A DNA stretch of 64,000 nt from Gonocerus acuteangulatus (lineage: Eukaryota; Arthropoda; Insecta; Hemiptera; Coreidae), in NCBI GenBank assembly GCA_946811695.1, contig OX328124.1:98132547-98196546 (forward strand), given 5' to 3'. Below, piece after piece: positions 32,346-45,230 of the stretch; the first letter of the stretch is position 1; each line of letters opens with the position of its first letter. Both the position numbers and the translations under genes were made by a program. Below the pieces are notes generated by a model. It was not told the origin of the DNA, did not search any database, and was given only the letters and a program-made list of their open reading frames with translations.

Positions 32346-33070
32346 GAGATCACTGTGATTTTGACTACAGAAGGTAGTATTACCCCGTAATTGGCTGAGC
32401 CGTAAAAATCGTTGAAGTTAAATAGGTAATTGTATGTCTATATTATTGAATTTCAAAAACGAATTATTAGTTGTATATTAGTAAAATTAATGTATAGTTT
32501 GGGTAATATTTAATTAAATTATCGTTAAGAGTTAATGGTATTGATAAATGCCAATTAGTATGTAGAGTGTATAGGGGAGCTAATGGACTAAAGCTCTACA
32601 TATTAACATAATCCTTGTCATTATCCCTCAACATTGTCCAAATCCTCATCTCTCCTGGACTTGTGACAATATCCTTAATCCTATAATACTCTATTACACA
32701 AACACTATTTGAGAAATTCCAATAAAATAGGCAGAAAGACAATTGGTAAAAAAAACAAAAACAAAAAACAATTCTATACTAGTAATTTTATTAAAATTCA
32801 GGACCTTGGAAGAGAAAGGGTATTCCGGGAAATCGAAGTCCTAAAAGTGCTTCAGGATAGCAAGGGCGAATGTTTACTTTACGGAAGGCTGATTTATTTT
32901 ATGTTTTACCTGATTCAAAAAGTATACATTTGAAATTCAATGTTTTAATTATAATTCCTACTAGTGATATATGAGTAACGCAATGCTAGGAGGAGAGTTT
33001 CAGACCCTGGATTCACACTTGAAATAGGACATTGAATTTTCAAAGATAATACTACTATTCACCTTAACTT
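32346..33070. other. AT-rich intronic DNA, nothing recognised
   Basis: No feature supported. Confidence 0.5.
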
Positions 33071-33074
33071 AAAA

Positions 33075-33950
33075 CTGTGAGAGAACTAATAGTCGGAGAG
33101 CTGATAACGCACGTTTCATGAAGTGTTTTATGCACCTTGAAATTTTGCTATATTGCATCTCTTGGGAAGATGAGAAGGTAAATATGCGTTGGCTAGAGTT
33201 ACCGTGGAACACCAGGTACTGCGCATAGGGGAAAGATGCAAAAATATATTGCCCAAAAACAGTGTTATATTCAGAAGCTAAGTATCATTAATGATAAAAG
33301 ATTGCTAATTAAGGCAATTTTACAACGAATAATAAATAAGGCAGAGACATTTAAGAGGGTAAATATGTAAATAAAAAAAACCCCAAGTTCCTAGTTTTTA
33401 TTTTTAATATTAAATGAAGTGCTTTATTCACGCTAAGATTTAAACAGAATATTCAATAAACATAATTGAAAATAATTACAAAATAGTAGACACTAAATAG
33501 TAGACACTAAATTGTCAGGGAACATGAAATTAAATGTTGCTTAAGATAGACTGCAATATACTGCATGTAACCATAAGAGTGAATGAGAGCACCGCGCAGG
33601 TGTGGTTGTTCTGTGATCTCACTGGTACTTGCTGATCTTTTAGAGCGGTCACTTTTTTTTTTAACATGCCCTCCTGTATAATAAGTGTCTGCCTTATTTA
33701 TTGTTCATTGTAAAATTGTCTTAATTTTACATTAAAGATAGTTGGCTCTATTTTGAGAAATATTTCTTTGCACCTTCCCCCTACGCGCAATACCTGGTTT
33801 TCCACGGTAAGCCTAGTCTACACATATATACCTTCTTACCTACCCAAGAGATACATTTTAGCGAAATTTCAAGGTGCGTAAAACACTTCATGAAAAGTAC
33901 GTTACCAGGTCTCCGGCTAAAAGGCGGAGAAACAAAGTGAAGCGTCATGT
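33075..33950. repeat. Large inverted repeat with arms of about 290 bp
   Basis: The left arm (33075-33370) and the complement of the right arm (33660-33950) share CATGAAGTGTTTTA.GCACC, TTGAAATTT.GCTA, TACCGTGGAA.ACCAGGTA, and ATTAAG.CAATTTTACAA then AATAAATAAGGCAGA. By eye the arms are about 75-80 percent identical. The 290-bp spacer differs. This is a fold-back element or two head-to-head copies of one repeat. Confidence 0.75.
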
Positions 33951-33959
33951 TACCTACAT

Positions 33960-35285
33960 CTTCCTTACTCATGAAATAAAATAAAAAAAAGTCGATTTTT
34001 CAGATTCGTCCTTTCTCTTCCAAAGGCCTGAATTGTCCTGCCTGTTTCACATCAATTTTAATGCTCCTTCGGCGGCTCTAAGACAATAGTCCGTTCTGTT
34101 TGAAGGAAAACTTCAAATCCCGGATTTGCGGTATTCTGAGGTAAATATTCCCAACAGTTCAGCCATATTCAAATTTACATTTTAATAAAAAACACGCTAT
34201 TTATTTATTTAAGAGCATACGGAACTAAGGCCGTTCGCTCAATATTATAATACAATTATTAAACATGCAAAAATAACAACAAAAAAATAAACGTAAAAAA
34301 CAAACATTCTTAAAAAATAAAAAAAATCCAAGAATGGCATTGCAAAATAATCCTCTTAATATATGAAAATGACTTCTGAGAACCAAAAGTAAGAATAGGG
34401 TTTAGAATTACCTATTTCAAAAAATAAAAAAGAATATATTAACCGTAAGAACAAAATAATATGAAGCATGATTATAAATAGCCTAGGTGAAACATTTTAA
34501 CATAAGAATTACAAAACAAAACAAAAACAAATTATAATGATAATAATTTAAATAATAAATAACAATCATTAAATTGATAATTACAATAGAATTGAGACAC
34601 TACGCTATGTGATAACTGATCATTTCTCGTGTAGGACTAGGGATGGCTTTTAGAGGTCAGGCAAGGGGCATAGAGTTTAATGTTAATCAATATATAGCAG
34701 CCAAAGCTACGGTAAAAACAATTTTATCTATAGCATTGCCTGTTCGAATATATGGTTCAGGTCAGATATGGGCAACCTTCGACATGCTCTGGTCCAAATT
34801 TTAGTGTGCAAATACTTCATGGGCCGCGTAGATGGTTCCAAATAAAATAAAGTCGGGTTTTAAATGGTTGTTCATAATTTTTTGCCATAGATATAAATCA
34901 AAGGCTTTGATGTTTGCCGCCCAGTCTTTAAGGGCAAATACCGCCAGGATAGGAAGCTATACTCCTAGGATAATCTCATTTAACTGATACTAAAGGGTCG
35001 AGCTTTGCCCAAAGAGTAGGAACAGGCAAATATATAACTATATATTCGTCTGTTTGCTCTCTGGCAAATATTTAACCGACTTTACTATTGTCACCATATT
35101 TTACGATACCTTCGTGTAGCCAGGCTGTGTAATTAGTTAATTAGTTCATCTAAAGAAGCATCAATATTGATGTAAAACTGGTAGGGGCTCTATTTTGAGA
35201 GCCTGAATTACTCTTAAACTGAATCATAATATAAAATGAATTGGAGATAGTTGCCGATACGAAGCCAATGGATGGTTGGGATTCG
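33960..35285. other. Intronic DNA with a second copy of repeat Y and a hAT-like scrap
   Basis: Around 34607-34760 it matches repeat Y (AGGACTAGGGATGGCTTTTA, GAGGTCAGGCAAGG). Near 34763 GGGCAACCTTCGACATGC resembles the MITE at 6210. No gene. Confidence 0.45.
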
Positions 35286-35287
35286 TT

Positions 35288-35444
35288 ACTAGCGCCGGGC
35301 TGCTATCTATAGGTTACCACCCTTTTATAATGCCAACAGCACGTGGTCGGTCACCGATTCAGTTACTGACCACGCCTGACGTTGCTTAACTTCGGTGTTC
35401 TACGGGAACCGGTGCATTCAACGTGGCTATGGCCGTTGGCACGT
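35288..35444 (-). repeat. 5S rRNA-derived SINE, 3'-truncated
   Basis: The minus strand starts GCCAACGGCCATAGCCACGT and holds the 5S core AAGTTAAGCAACGTCAGGC and GTGACCGACCACGTGCTGTT, then AAAAGGGTGGTAACCTATAG and AGCCCGGCGCTAGT. The A-rich end is missing. Confidence 0.85.
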
Positions 35445-36460
35445 CAGATCATTAAACACAAATCTATATTGGAAGTTCCTTTGCGTTTTCTTCAACTTAA
35501 AAATAAATATACTCAATTAAAAGTGTGAATAATCAAACAGTGAGAACACCACGACAATAAATTAAGAGCCAATCGGTATTTTTTTTAACGATTATTTTTT
35601 AGCTGAAGAAGGCTGCCAAAGTTCCGCCGAAACGTCCAATTTAGATTTTTGCCTCTCGCGTTTTTTTTCTCCTAGCTGAATCCAAACCATTCCTTTATGG
35701 CATAATTTTAAATGATTACCCTTTTTGAATAAAAAGGAATGTCGCTGGTCTCATCGATTATTTCTGTTACGATACATCATTTCTGTAACAATCCTCAAGA
35801 ATTCATCAGGGGGTAGTTGGCACTTATTACTAAAAGAATATGACGAAACGAAAAAAAAAAAAAATACAAATAAAGGAATTAGACAACGTTTTCTCACACT
35901 ACTTAAGATTAAATATTCTATAGGATGTAAATTTTCTTTAAAGGATACAATGAGCGAATATTATTTCCCGTATTCACTCCAAGTATCGAAATATTTCACA
36001 TATGTATTTCTAAAATGAATAGTGAAAAAGATTCCTGCAGAATACAAAACAACATATAAAAACATTTCAAAAAATTTGATTTCGAATCGTACTGAATGTA
36101 AAACGAACACAACGGCCGTCATTTTGGTTCAAAACAAAATAATTATATTGAATTAATATTAAATTTGACTTTTGTATTTGGAAAAAAATTGTGTGTGATA
36201 TGTCCTGCTGTTTGATGTACTATTTTTGATAATTATGTCATACAGGGTAATAAAGATGATGAAATTCCTCTGAAACTTCTTTGTAATAAAATGACACAAA
36301 AATATGATGACGTGACTATCTTCACATTCCAGAAATTTTATTTTCTTGGTTAATTTTTGTTTACTGTATGAATATGTCATATCATATTTTTAAACGATTA
36401 AATAAGAAAATTTTGAATAAGAGAGCCAATACAGCCAATGTCATTCAAATACTTAAATGT
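35445..36460. other. AT-rich intronic DNA, nothing gene-like recognised
   Basis: TTTTTAGCTGAAGAAGGCTG with CCAAAG near 35605 resembles TTTTTAGCTGACGAAAGCTC with CCAAAG near 56975, so part of it is a dispersed repeat. Confidence 0.4.
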
Positions 36461-36612
36461 TAACGTCCATTTATATTTATCTCAGAATTTTAGGACTGGT
36501 TATCTATAGGGTATCACCCTTTTCTAACCCGGAAAGGGCTGGTGCCTTTTTCTCCGTAGAAAAGCCACCATCCTTAGTGGGTATCGAACCCACCACCTTA
36601 GGTGAGTTAGTG
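36461..36612 (-). repeat. tRNA-derived SINE (family 2), 5'-truncated
   Basis: The minus strand carries GGGTTCGATACCCACTAAGG, the pyrimidine hairpin and the tail GGGTGATACCCTATAGATAA. The tRNA A-box half is missing. Confidence 0.7.
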
Positions 36613-36725
36613 TGAAGGGGAAGGTCCAGAGTGCCCCAGTATCATTTCTTTAAGTAATGTAGATTAGTTAAACAACTTATTTGATTTTAAAGGCTAAAAG
36701 AAGAATAGATTGTATAGCAGAGGTG

Positions 36726-36730
<5 letters not shown>

Positions 36731-36769
<39 letters not shown>
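36731..36769. repeat. (TA)n microsatellite
   Basis: About 19 TA units. Confidence 0.92.
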
Positions 36770-36773
<4 letters not shown>

Positions 36774-37189
36774 GTGTGTCTTTGACAGTCATTTAAGCAT
36801 TTGGTAGGATAGACAAAGATTACCTAATTGCTTTTCAGAATGTTTTAAAAGAATAAATATATTATTCAAAACTTATGTACAATATTGCATAAACATGCAG
36901 TGGATTAATTATATATACAATAGTTAGTGCGTTGCATGGTGAATGCTGCTAAATAACGCCTCTATGCAACGTTTACGGTCACTACAACATCACCGTGTAG
37001 GCAGCTTGACCTCAAATATGTACACAGGCAGGCAAAACAATGGTCTCGACAGCAGCGATAGGTTAAGTGGACCATTTGTGTTATTTACATAGCATTAGTA
37101 AGCAAACATACGCTCAGCAAAATCACAACACCAAAGCAACAAACCATTGCTAAAAATATTGACCATCGCTCCATTTATTTAATTTTGTT

Positions 37190-37408
37190 TAACGAACAGC
37201 CTGTGTAGGTCATTGTTCTGAAGTAGCACTCTAAGCCTAATGTCGTGGGTTCGATTCATGGATATTCATTCGAAGAAATAAAAGGCATCAGTCGTATTCT
37301 AGCAAGAAAAGGGTACTAATCTATAAATAACGCATCCCCCCCCAAAAAAGTCTTGGTATATATAAATGGACGTTAAAATTTAAATAATTAAATACATTTT
37401 TTCAAATC
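37190..37408 (+). repeat. tRNA-derived SINE (family 2), diverged copy
   Basis: B-box GTGGGTTCGATTCATG, then AAATAAAAGGCATCAGTC, GAAAAGGGTACTAATCTATA and GGACGTTAAAATTTAAAT, matching the plus-strand copy at 3050. Confidence 0.65.
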
Positions 37409-38765
37409 CACTTAAACATAACAAGGCTTTGGGGACGAGTTACTTCGAATGAAAATCCACTATCACAGGTATCGAACAAATGACTCTAGGCTGCTATCAC
37501 TTTAACATTGAAGTTCACTTGGTCTCCGAAACTAGCATTACAAGAAGCGATTTTTCTATACATTGCCTTATTTAATGAGACCATTAAATATTTAATTAGC
37601 TGAAAATGTAATAAAAGTTACACAAGAAATAGATAAATAATAAATGAGTTATTAATAATGAGTTTATATTAGAATATCATATGAGTTTTTACAGAATACT
37701 ATTTCCTAAACACGCACTATTGTAGTTCATAACATTATAATAATCATGTACAGATGTACCCACTGTTTTGTTATTGTATATGATATGGAAGAAAGTAGAT
37801 GTATGAAAAGTGAATGAATAATTCTTCAGCAAATTAAATAAATAATTTCACTGAATGGCTACCAACGAGAGGAAATAGTCCTTATTTTAAAAATTCTGGA
37901 AAAATTCTTTAAAGCATACAAAAAAATTTTAAATTATTAATGGAACCACCTTTTTTATTCCATTCTCAATTATTTTTACGGATTTGTAAATATTAAGGTT
38001 GAGCAGGAAAGTGATATTCATGATAAAACCATATTTTACAGTCCAATTGCAGTGTTTGGCCTTGCGAATTGTGTTGACTCTAATTTATACATTAATGTTT
38101 GATATATTTCGACAATGTTTAAATTAGAAATAAGAAAAGTAAACACTGATTTAAATTTATAAACATATTCAGAGCTGGAGATCTGCAGTGATAGAATTGA
38201 AATTGGTAACTACATTTGTACATTATATCAGAAACATTATTCAGTAATAAGAAAAATTAACTCCCAGAAAATACTAACAGAGAAGCCAATATTAATTTAG
38301 TTCTTTAATATCTGCTGCTTTAATAATATAATGTTTACCAACTATTTGTAAATAAAATATAAGTTTGAGGATAATTTCTCGGAGGAAATGAATTTTTCTG
38401 AAAGATAAATAGGGAAATTCGTAGTTGGATAGCTAGAGGGTTTAAGCCCACCTATAAATCTTCAAAACTCCTGCATGTTTTCCAAGCTCCAGGTTTGGCC
38501 TCAAACCATAATTTTAAATTGCAAGCCAGGTAATTTAGGAAATAGTCTTTCTAAATGAATAATCAATTATGAAAGGACCTTTGGAAGAAAGTAATTTAAA
38601 TAATGTCGTAGAACTAAATAATACAGTTTAAGGGTTGATAATTTTCGCTGTATACCTGAAGATTTTTCTTCTTCCTGTGGCCAATATGTAGGTATCACTC
38701 CTGGAACAAAAATAATCTATAATTAACGGAATAAGTCCAGAAGACCTTTTTTATTGTTTTTATTT
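37409..38765. other. AT-rich intronic DNA, nothing recognised
   Basis: No feature supported. Confidence 0.5.
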
Positions 38766-38767
38766 CA

Positions 38768-38942
38768 TTTTTTTTTACAGTGCCTGTGCTTTAAGGCCAT
38801 TAGCGACGACTATCTACAGGTTGCAACCCTTTATAAACACTCACGCCGTCCCAAAGAATTTTTTTTAGCGAGCCCGTAGCTGAAAAAAAAAAGATCTGCC
38901 ACCGGTGCGACTTGAAACAACACATCCAGCGAGGGCACCCCT
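38768..38942 (-). repeat. Diverged SINE with the common GGGTTGCAACCTGTAGATAG tail
   Basis: The minus strand contains AAAGGGTTGCAACCTGTAGA, GTCGTCGCTAATGGCC and a T/A-rich end. The head (CCCTCGCTGGATGTG, AAGTCGCACC) is a decayed tRNA-like region. Family uncertain. Confidence 0.5.
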
Positions 38943-38950
38943 GAACTTTA

Positions 38951-41065
38951 TTCTAAGATATATTAAAATTTATTGTGTATAATTTATTTCAGCTTTAAGG
39001 AGCTAATCAATAAAATAAAATAAAAACTAATTAATAAATTATGTACAAATAATTTAAATGATCTAAGTTTTTATTGATATTTTGACATGAAAAATTAAAT
39101 AAATCAATTTTCAACGTGATATTGTGAAGTCGTTTCGAGAAAATTTGAAGCGAATGGATTGTGTTTATAAGGCGGATCGTATTTAACATTATTTCATACA
39201 TTTGAAATTCACCAAAACTCAGGCGTAGGTACATATTTTGATTACATTTGGAGTTGACATAATATTACAAATATACCTTATCAACAAACATTAGTGGTTT
39301 AGTATCTTTATTTATATTTTCTTAAATGTCCCCAAACATTTACAAAATCGTGGCTGAAGTGATTATTCGAAGTTCTAATAAGTTACATAGAAAAGTATTC
39401 CACACATGAATTTGTGTAATTGTCGAAAATTAAAAGGATTTATATGGAGCCAAAAACACAAAATTACAATTATATATTGTGTATATGATCTAAAGAGTAG
39501 GTATGTTTTCGAATGGTAATTGTTGAAGTTTGGTAAGTTATCAGGAAGTATCAGCTCAGCCATTTTTGTCGTTAAATTATGTTTATGTCTAGGTGAAAAA
39601 TCTCTCAATTCTTGCATTTCACTAAATGTTGATTTACACTAATCAAATTCTTTCAGTCTCATGATGAGATATGTTTTATCATCCATGATCCATGGTCTAT
39701 TCTGAAGCCAATAAAATTCATGTTAATGTTGTGTGTTATATATGATTTATAAAATTTTTATTTTTTATTACAGAAGATAACATATACATGTTTCTATAAT
39801 TAAATTTATATTTAAATTGCCTGTGGAATAAGTTAAATTAAAAATAATTAAGTATTAAACTGAATAATATAAAATGCTTGTGTTTACAGGGCTTTTATTA
39901 GCTGCCTTATCCTGTCAACATATTTACAGTAACAAATTATAATGGATATTAGAGAAAATAATTGATATTTTAATTGTTGTTTTTAGATTTCAATAAAGTC
40001 CGAATCTAATAATGGGTTTGAATATTCAAGTGTTTTTTTCTGACTCAATTTTAGCTATTCGTTTTTTTTTAGTAATGAGAATAACACTTTCGGTTATTGC
40101 CCCTGAAAAATTACGCGTGCATAATCATATCCACTAAGCCAATAGGTACATAATGAAAAGAAAGCAGAGGAAATTAGGTCACGTTTGTGTAGTATGTTAA
40201 GTTTAATTTGATTTTCTTTTCATTTTTTCGATTCAAATTTTCGAAGCTCAATTAATGTTAGAATGTAGAAACATTAAAGAGGATTAGTGCGATTACAGGA
40301 TAAAATATCTTTTTCTTTAAATCTGTACAGAATATAAACTGTGCAATGATCAAGTTTTTTTGCATACATATGTCATGGAGAGTTGAACAAAACTGGGGAA
40401 AGAATTATAACAAATTTGAAAGATGCCAATCATTGTTGGTACTTCTAGAGTTGGATAAACATATACTTAAACAATAATGGAAGATCTGCTGAGTAAGTTT
40501 ATCTAGGGGCCACTCTGTGTTGAGCCCCCGGGAGGATTGTCTAGGTGGGATTGTATGATAAGGATAGGCATTCAGGATTAGGATGGTGAGACATTTAAGA
40601 GCGGAACATTCGGAAACGGATTTTAGCAAGGTCAAGGTCAAGTGGGATGTGTTTCAAGTGGATCAAAAGATAAACAAAAGTAACACATTTTGGTTGCAAT
40701 AATGTATTCATTTTTGTGGTAATGTTTCTATTATATCACCGATTTTTGGTACGGGTTATCTAGAGGATACCATTTATAGTCTGGTGGGAGGAGATGCCTT
40801 CCTTTTTTCGAAATAAAAACATCAATAATGATGCGAATAAAAAAAAAAAAAACACTGAGTGAATCATTGGACGACTTTTGCGCTTTAGTTTTTTTGTTAG
40901 TAGGCTTGCAGGTGCACGTTTTACAGGTTTTCGAATTGTTGGTTCAATGTCTTTTGAATAATTAATTATGCTGCGCAAGATTATTTACTCATATATATCT
41001 CCTTATTTTTCCCTTATGTTTATGTAAACTGCCGTAAAAATAAAATAAAATAACAATGTACAGTG
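38951..41065. other. AT-rich intronic DNA with one short family-2 SINE scrap
   Basis: Near 40743-40803, ACGGGTTATCTAGAGGATAC followed by GATGCCTTCCTTTTTTC resembles a family-2 SINE tail in minus orientation. The minus-strand frame at 40405-40641 could be LINE-derived but shows no diagnostic motif. Confidence 0.4.
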
Positions 41066-41069
41066 TAAG

Positions 41070-41830
41070 TAACGATTTTCAAGGTGGGGTCATGGGAAAG
41101 AAGGTAATTTTTCAACGAGATTAATGGGTAATACTTCCTTGCAACGTTTTTTTTACAATTTTCTTTTTTTTGGGCTTAAATTCTTTCTTAACTAATCAAA
41201 ATGATATCCAAGACTGTTTATGTGTTGGACCAGTTTATAAATGTGCCAATAACTCGATTTTTCAACTTAAGTCCCAATACATTCCAAAATTAAAACCCTT
41301 TTTTTATCTTTATTAAAAAATTAAAAAGGAAGAAAAAGGAACTTTTTGGTACTTTAAAGTAGATTTTCTTAAAACCCTGTTTTTCAAATCGGGCCGATAC
41401 ACTTGCTCTTTCAATTTTAACCCGGTCAAATTTAAATTTTTAGAGCAGATTCCAAGTAATATTTCCTAGTAAATTACACTGGGAGTTTTCGATTTATTGA
41501 ATTATTACGATTTTATGACCGATTTTCGACGTATTTTTAATAAAAAATGAAGTATTGTTCACTATTAACGTGAAAATTAATATTTCTTAAAATTCCTCCG
41601 TACTTTACTAGATTTAAATTCTTCTTTCAAAATAATTTTAATTTTTTGCTTTAGATTAAAAAGTGCCTCCTGCACACTATCGCCAGTGTAAAAAAGGAGG
41701 GGAGCATAGCCGCCATTTTGTTTTCGAAGAATTAAAACTTATTTTTTTTAGTTACTTTAAAATCCCATGTTAACTTAAAGAATTGAAAAATATTTATTTA
41801 TTTGTTATCCATAAATTGGAGGAAATGACT
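41070..41830. repeat. Interspersed repeat family X, copy 2
   Basis: Starts TTTTCAAGGTGGGGTCATGG as in copy 1 (31495-32345) and stays collinear to ATCCATAAATTGGAG near the end. About 80 percent identical by eye. Confidence 0.7.
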
Positions 41831-42508
41831 TTTATTTGAAGGTTGTATTACCTCTTAATTCAAGCAAGATAAGGAATATCGGAATAACGGTACAATAACG
41901 ACACTCCCACGTTAAGGTCTGTAAAAGCAGTTAATATAATTTCAATGATAAATTGCTTTACATTTCATTTACTGAGCATTCCATTCTGAATAATGTTTAT
42001 AATTTGATTTGAGAACAATTTACAGAATACAGATTTGAAATTCTACTTTGAGGGGCGATGAAAATGATATTGTATACCTGCAAATGAAAATATAATAAGC
42101 AGGTTATGAACTATATTCATAAAGGAAAGGAGACATAAATTAAATTAATGATAATTAGTGCCAAAATAATTTAATTAACTTTTAAGTCTTCGAGTTTGAA
42201 AGAAACAAAATTTGAGGGCGTAAAATATTGAGATTTTTGCTTAAGAATTGTAAAAGCAGATTTAATAATCCTTAAAGGGGAGCTAAATTAAATTTTTCAT
42301 TCACGCGTCGGCCATAATGATACCTAGGTAAATTAAATAGGTCAAATTAGGTACAATTATATATTATCTTCCAGAGAGTAGAAAGTATATCGTATTTTCC
42401 ACCACTTGTCATATCCAAGCATACGGATATATCGCCCCTACCATGTGAAACTTTTGAATATGCAAATCAGAGCATATTCGATACTTTATTTAATACATTA
42501 AAGGTTAT
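41831..42508. other. AT-rich intronic DNA, nothing recognised
   Basis: No feature supported. Confidence 0.5.
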
Positions 42509-42509
42509 T

Positions 42510-42694
42510 AACGGCCATAGCCACGTTGAATGCACCGGTTCCCGTGGTCACCGAAGTTAAGCAACGTCGGGCGAGGCCAGCACCTGAATGGGTGACCGAC
42601 CACGTGGTGTTGCCATTATAGAAAAGTGTAGCAACCTGTAAACAGTTTGGCGTTAATAGCCCTAATAATGTTGATACACCGTTAAAAAAACAAA
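42510..42694 (+). repeat. 5S rRNA-derived SINE, plus-strand copy
   Basis: ACGGCCATAGCCACGTTGAA, then ACCGAAGTTAAGCAACGTCG and GGGTGACCGACCACGTGG form the 5S part. The tail is GTGTAGCAACCTGTAAACAG, GGCGTTAATAGCC and GATACACCGTTAAAAAAAC. Confidence 0.88.
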
Positions 42695-43590
42695 AACTAA
42701 GTCGGAGTTGTGACAATTTCCGACAAGCCGTATCGTCCACAATCGAAGAGCAAATTCTCTAATTTGAAAAACGAGATTTTGCATAGTCGATGGTTTGACA
42801 TGCTAGGGGCGAAATGTACACAGAGTGTCTAGTCTATGCCACAGTTAAAATATCTTTGTTACGGTTAGAGATATCGAAAAACTGCTAAGAACAAAATCCC
42901 AAAAAGTTCAGCTTTAACAAGTAACCGCCAGCTCAAAAGGTAATATTTTTAAATAGACTTTTAAAACTACATAAAAATTAAGAATTATGTGCAGGTTTGT
43001 TTTTATTTTCGTTTAGTACTACGTCAAATCGAGCTAGCTATGAATTTCTCATAAACCGGGTTCATGACAAAGATTTTCCTTAATATCATTTTTAAAGTGA
43101 ATAATGAAGAATAATGTGAAATGTGTCATACGTATTTTCTTGTTTCCATCCCTTCAACGTGGCGTTTTCATCTATAATGTACGCAATGTTTAAAAATAAA
43201 TTTTATATTACGAATTCAATTTACCGCCGCAAAATCATTTTACCGACACGTGACCGATGGCGTCCCTTACGTTTCATTTTTCAGTCATCCTTGGCGTAAA
43301 AATTAGAGGCACCAGACATAAGAAGTTTTATGTCAAAAATCTACAAGTTCAAATCAATGATTTACCCTTCTTTAATACAGTTTCATACTATTAACATTCA
43401 TGCAAAATTCCCAAATCAAACGTTTTTGTGTCAACGCTTTTTTCTTAAAAATGGAACATTTACGATTTCAAAATTAAGTTATATTCACAAAGAGGTAGAT
43501 AAATCCCAAAAGCTACTAAATATAATTTTGTTTTAGTAACCCCATACATAGATAACCTTTATCGCTACACTGATTAGAAATTACTCAATA
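42695..43590. other. AT-rich intronic DNA just downstream of exon B
   Basis: No feature supported. The open frame at 43330-43536 has no family resemblance. Confidence 0.5.
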
Positions 43591-43595
43591 CTCAC

Positions 43596-43775
43596 CGTCT
43601 CTATTGTGATGAGATGTGACCGATTCATTCATGACACCAGAAGTATTGTGATGTCCCGAAGTGTTGGGGGCAGCCATGCCTTCTTCCTCGTAGTCCACTG
43701 CATCGTCCACGGGCTCGGGAGCTTCGTCTGCTTCAGCCTTCTCCTCGTATTCGGGCTTAAGTACTCGTCTTGGAA
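43596..43775 (-). CDS. EVA1C: EVA1C-like gene, exon B: post-lectin VPRRVLK segment and acidic linker
   Basis: This 180-bp exon is bounded by an acceptor (ttgttgcag|TT) and a donor (GACG|gtgagt) on the minus strand. With the G carried from exon A it reads VPRRVLKPEYEEKAEADE, continues with an acidic stretch rich in E and D, and ends MNESVTSHHNRD. VPR(K/R)VLK directly after the lectin domain is characteristic of eva-1 homologs. The remainder is a low-complexity acidic juxtamembrane linker. It contains NTS, a second NTS and NES, which are possible N-glycosylation sites and suit an extracellular position. The exon ends in phase 1; its last G plus AC of exon C makes D. Phase and content therefore agree at both junctions. 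Confidence 0.85.
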
Positions 43776-44260
43776 CTGCAACAATGAGAAAATAATAAAT
43801 ATTAATTCGTAAAATAACAACATAAACAGGAATCAAGTACCCATCCAAGTACATATATGAGACTGTTTCATTTTGCATCATAAAAACATTGAACAATAAC
43901 CCGTGCATAGTGGGATTCCCTTCAAGTCAGAAAATGTGCAGAGAATTTTATTTTTGAACAAAATGTTTTTGTTATTTTCTTATATTTTACTCAATATCTA
44001 GAAAACGTTAGCAAAATCGTGCCCATTTGATGTCATCATTTGAAAGTCTTAGAAATTCTCTTAGAAAGTTTAGAAGATCTGAGAATTATGAATTTTTTCT
44101 AAATATCTCAAGAGGGTTGTGAAATCGTGATTAGTGAAATGCAACTATTAAATAGTCTTAAAGACTAAAAGGTTCCTTCCGTCTCATTCAGAGATGTTGC
44201 TTGAACCTTAGCTTTTCAGATTTCACCTAAGCATAATGTGAACAGGCTTTGATAAATATA

Positions 44261-44263
<3 letters not shown>

Positions 44264-44315
<52 letters not shown>
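44264..44315. repeat. (TA)n microsatellite
   Basis: About 25 TA units. Confidence 0.93.
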
Positions 44316-44317
<2 letters not shown>

Positions 44318-44529
44318 TGCTTTAAGATTTACATTTGAAATGTGTCACTGGCAAATTCTAATGCTCTGCTTAGTCAAATGATACGTAACGCAATCAAATT
44401 TGTGCAATCGGTTGGTCTTTGTGTTTGTGTTCATGATTATGTTAGGTAAACTTGAATTAAGTTGTATTTATTGTATAAGTAATTAGGCCATAATACTGTC
44501 ATGAATAATGTATTATTTCTAAGAAGATG

Positions 44530-45230
44530 ATCTAATCCGCTTATGTTTCAGTAAGTCGACAAGATCAAATATTGCTCCTGAGAAGATAATGCTCTTCAAA
44601 ATTTAAGCGAAGATTAATTTTCTTTGAACATTAAATAATCTTTTAAGCTTAAACCACTGTTAAATTATAATTTAGAGAACTATTAGGAATTTCAGTTGCT
44701 ATTGATCAAATAGTATTTTCAGGATTTTCTAAAACAAAGTAAATTCATGAGTCCTATAGGCTATAAAAATATTTTGCGGGTAGTATTTTATTTGGGTATT
44801 GAAATTAAACATGACATCGATTATGACCGGTACAGACTATGACCAGTCTAGGACGTGGTCCTAGATAAGTGCAAGATTCTCCTCCTCAAGTTTAAAACAT
44901 TTTCACCTGAAGAGACGCCAAAACGGTTCGCAACATGTAGGTACGAGAAATAAAAAGTGTAAAAGTACCTTCCGCTTATCTAGATAATTCGCTTAATCCG
45001 TTTATATTGAAGTAAATCAACAAGCTCATGTATTGCTTAAGTAAACATAATGCTCAGTAATTGTAGTGAAGATTAATTTCATTGAAACACTAAATAATTT
45101 TTCAAGCTTTTGACTAATGTTTTAATTATAATTTAGAGAACGAATATTAATTTTGGTTTTACTTTTGACCAAGTATTATGTTAGGATTTTCTTTTAGCAA
45201 AAAAACTAATTCATGAGTCTTTTAGGCCTA
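44530..45230. repeat. Diverged direct duplication (two units about 470 bp apart)
   Basis: 44530-44762 and 45000-45230 are collinear: GTCGACAAGATCAAATATTG against ATCAACAAGCTCATGTATTG, TATAATTTAGAGAAC in both, and AATTCATGAGTC near both ends. About 75 percent identity by eye. Confidence 0.7.

Larger units (their letters stand above)
7011..43595 (-). other. 36.6-kb intron of the EVA1C-like gene, filled with transposable elements
   Basis: This is inferred from the phase-matched junctions of exons B and C. The interval holds a hAT MITE, at least ten SINE copies, the R2-clade LINE, the nested Ty3/Jockey/SINE block and many microsatellites. No other exon with both splice signals and recognisable protein content was seen, although a small alternative exon could be missed. 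Confidence 0.6.

Noticed and set aside
42510..42625. Functional 5S rRNA gene
   Set aside because: The shared SINE tail is attached, the 5S part carries substitutions, and it is a single dispersed copy.
43606..43812. Plus-strand frame across exon B
   Set aside because: Antisense shadow of the exon; no domain, and splice signals favour the minus strand.
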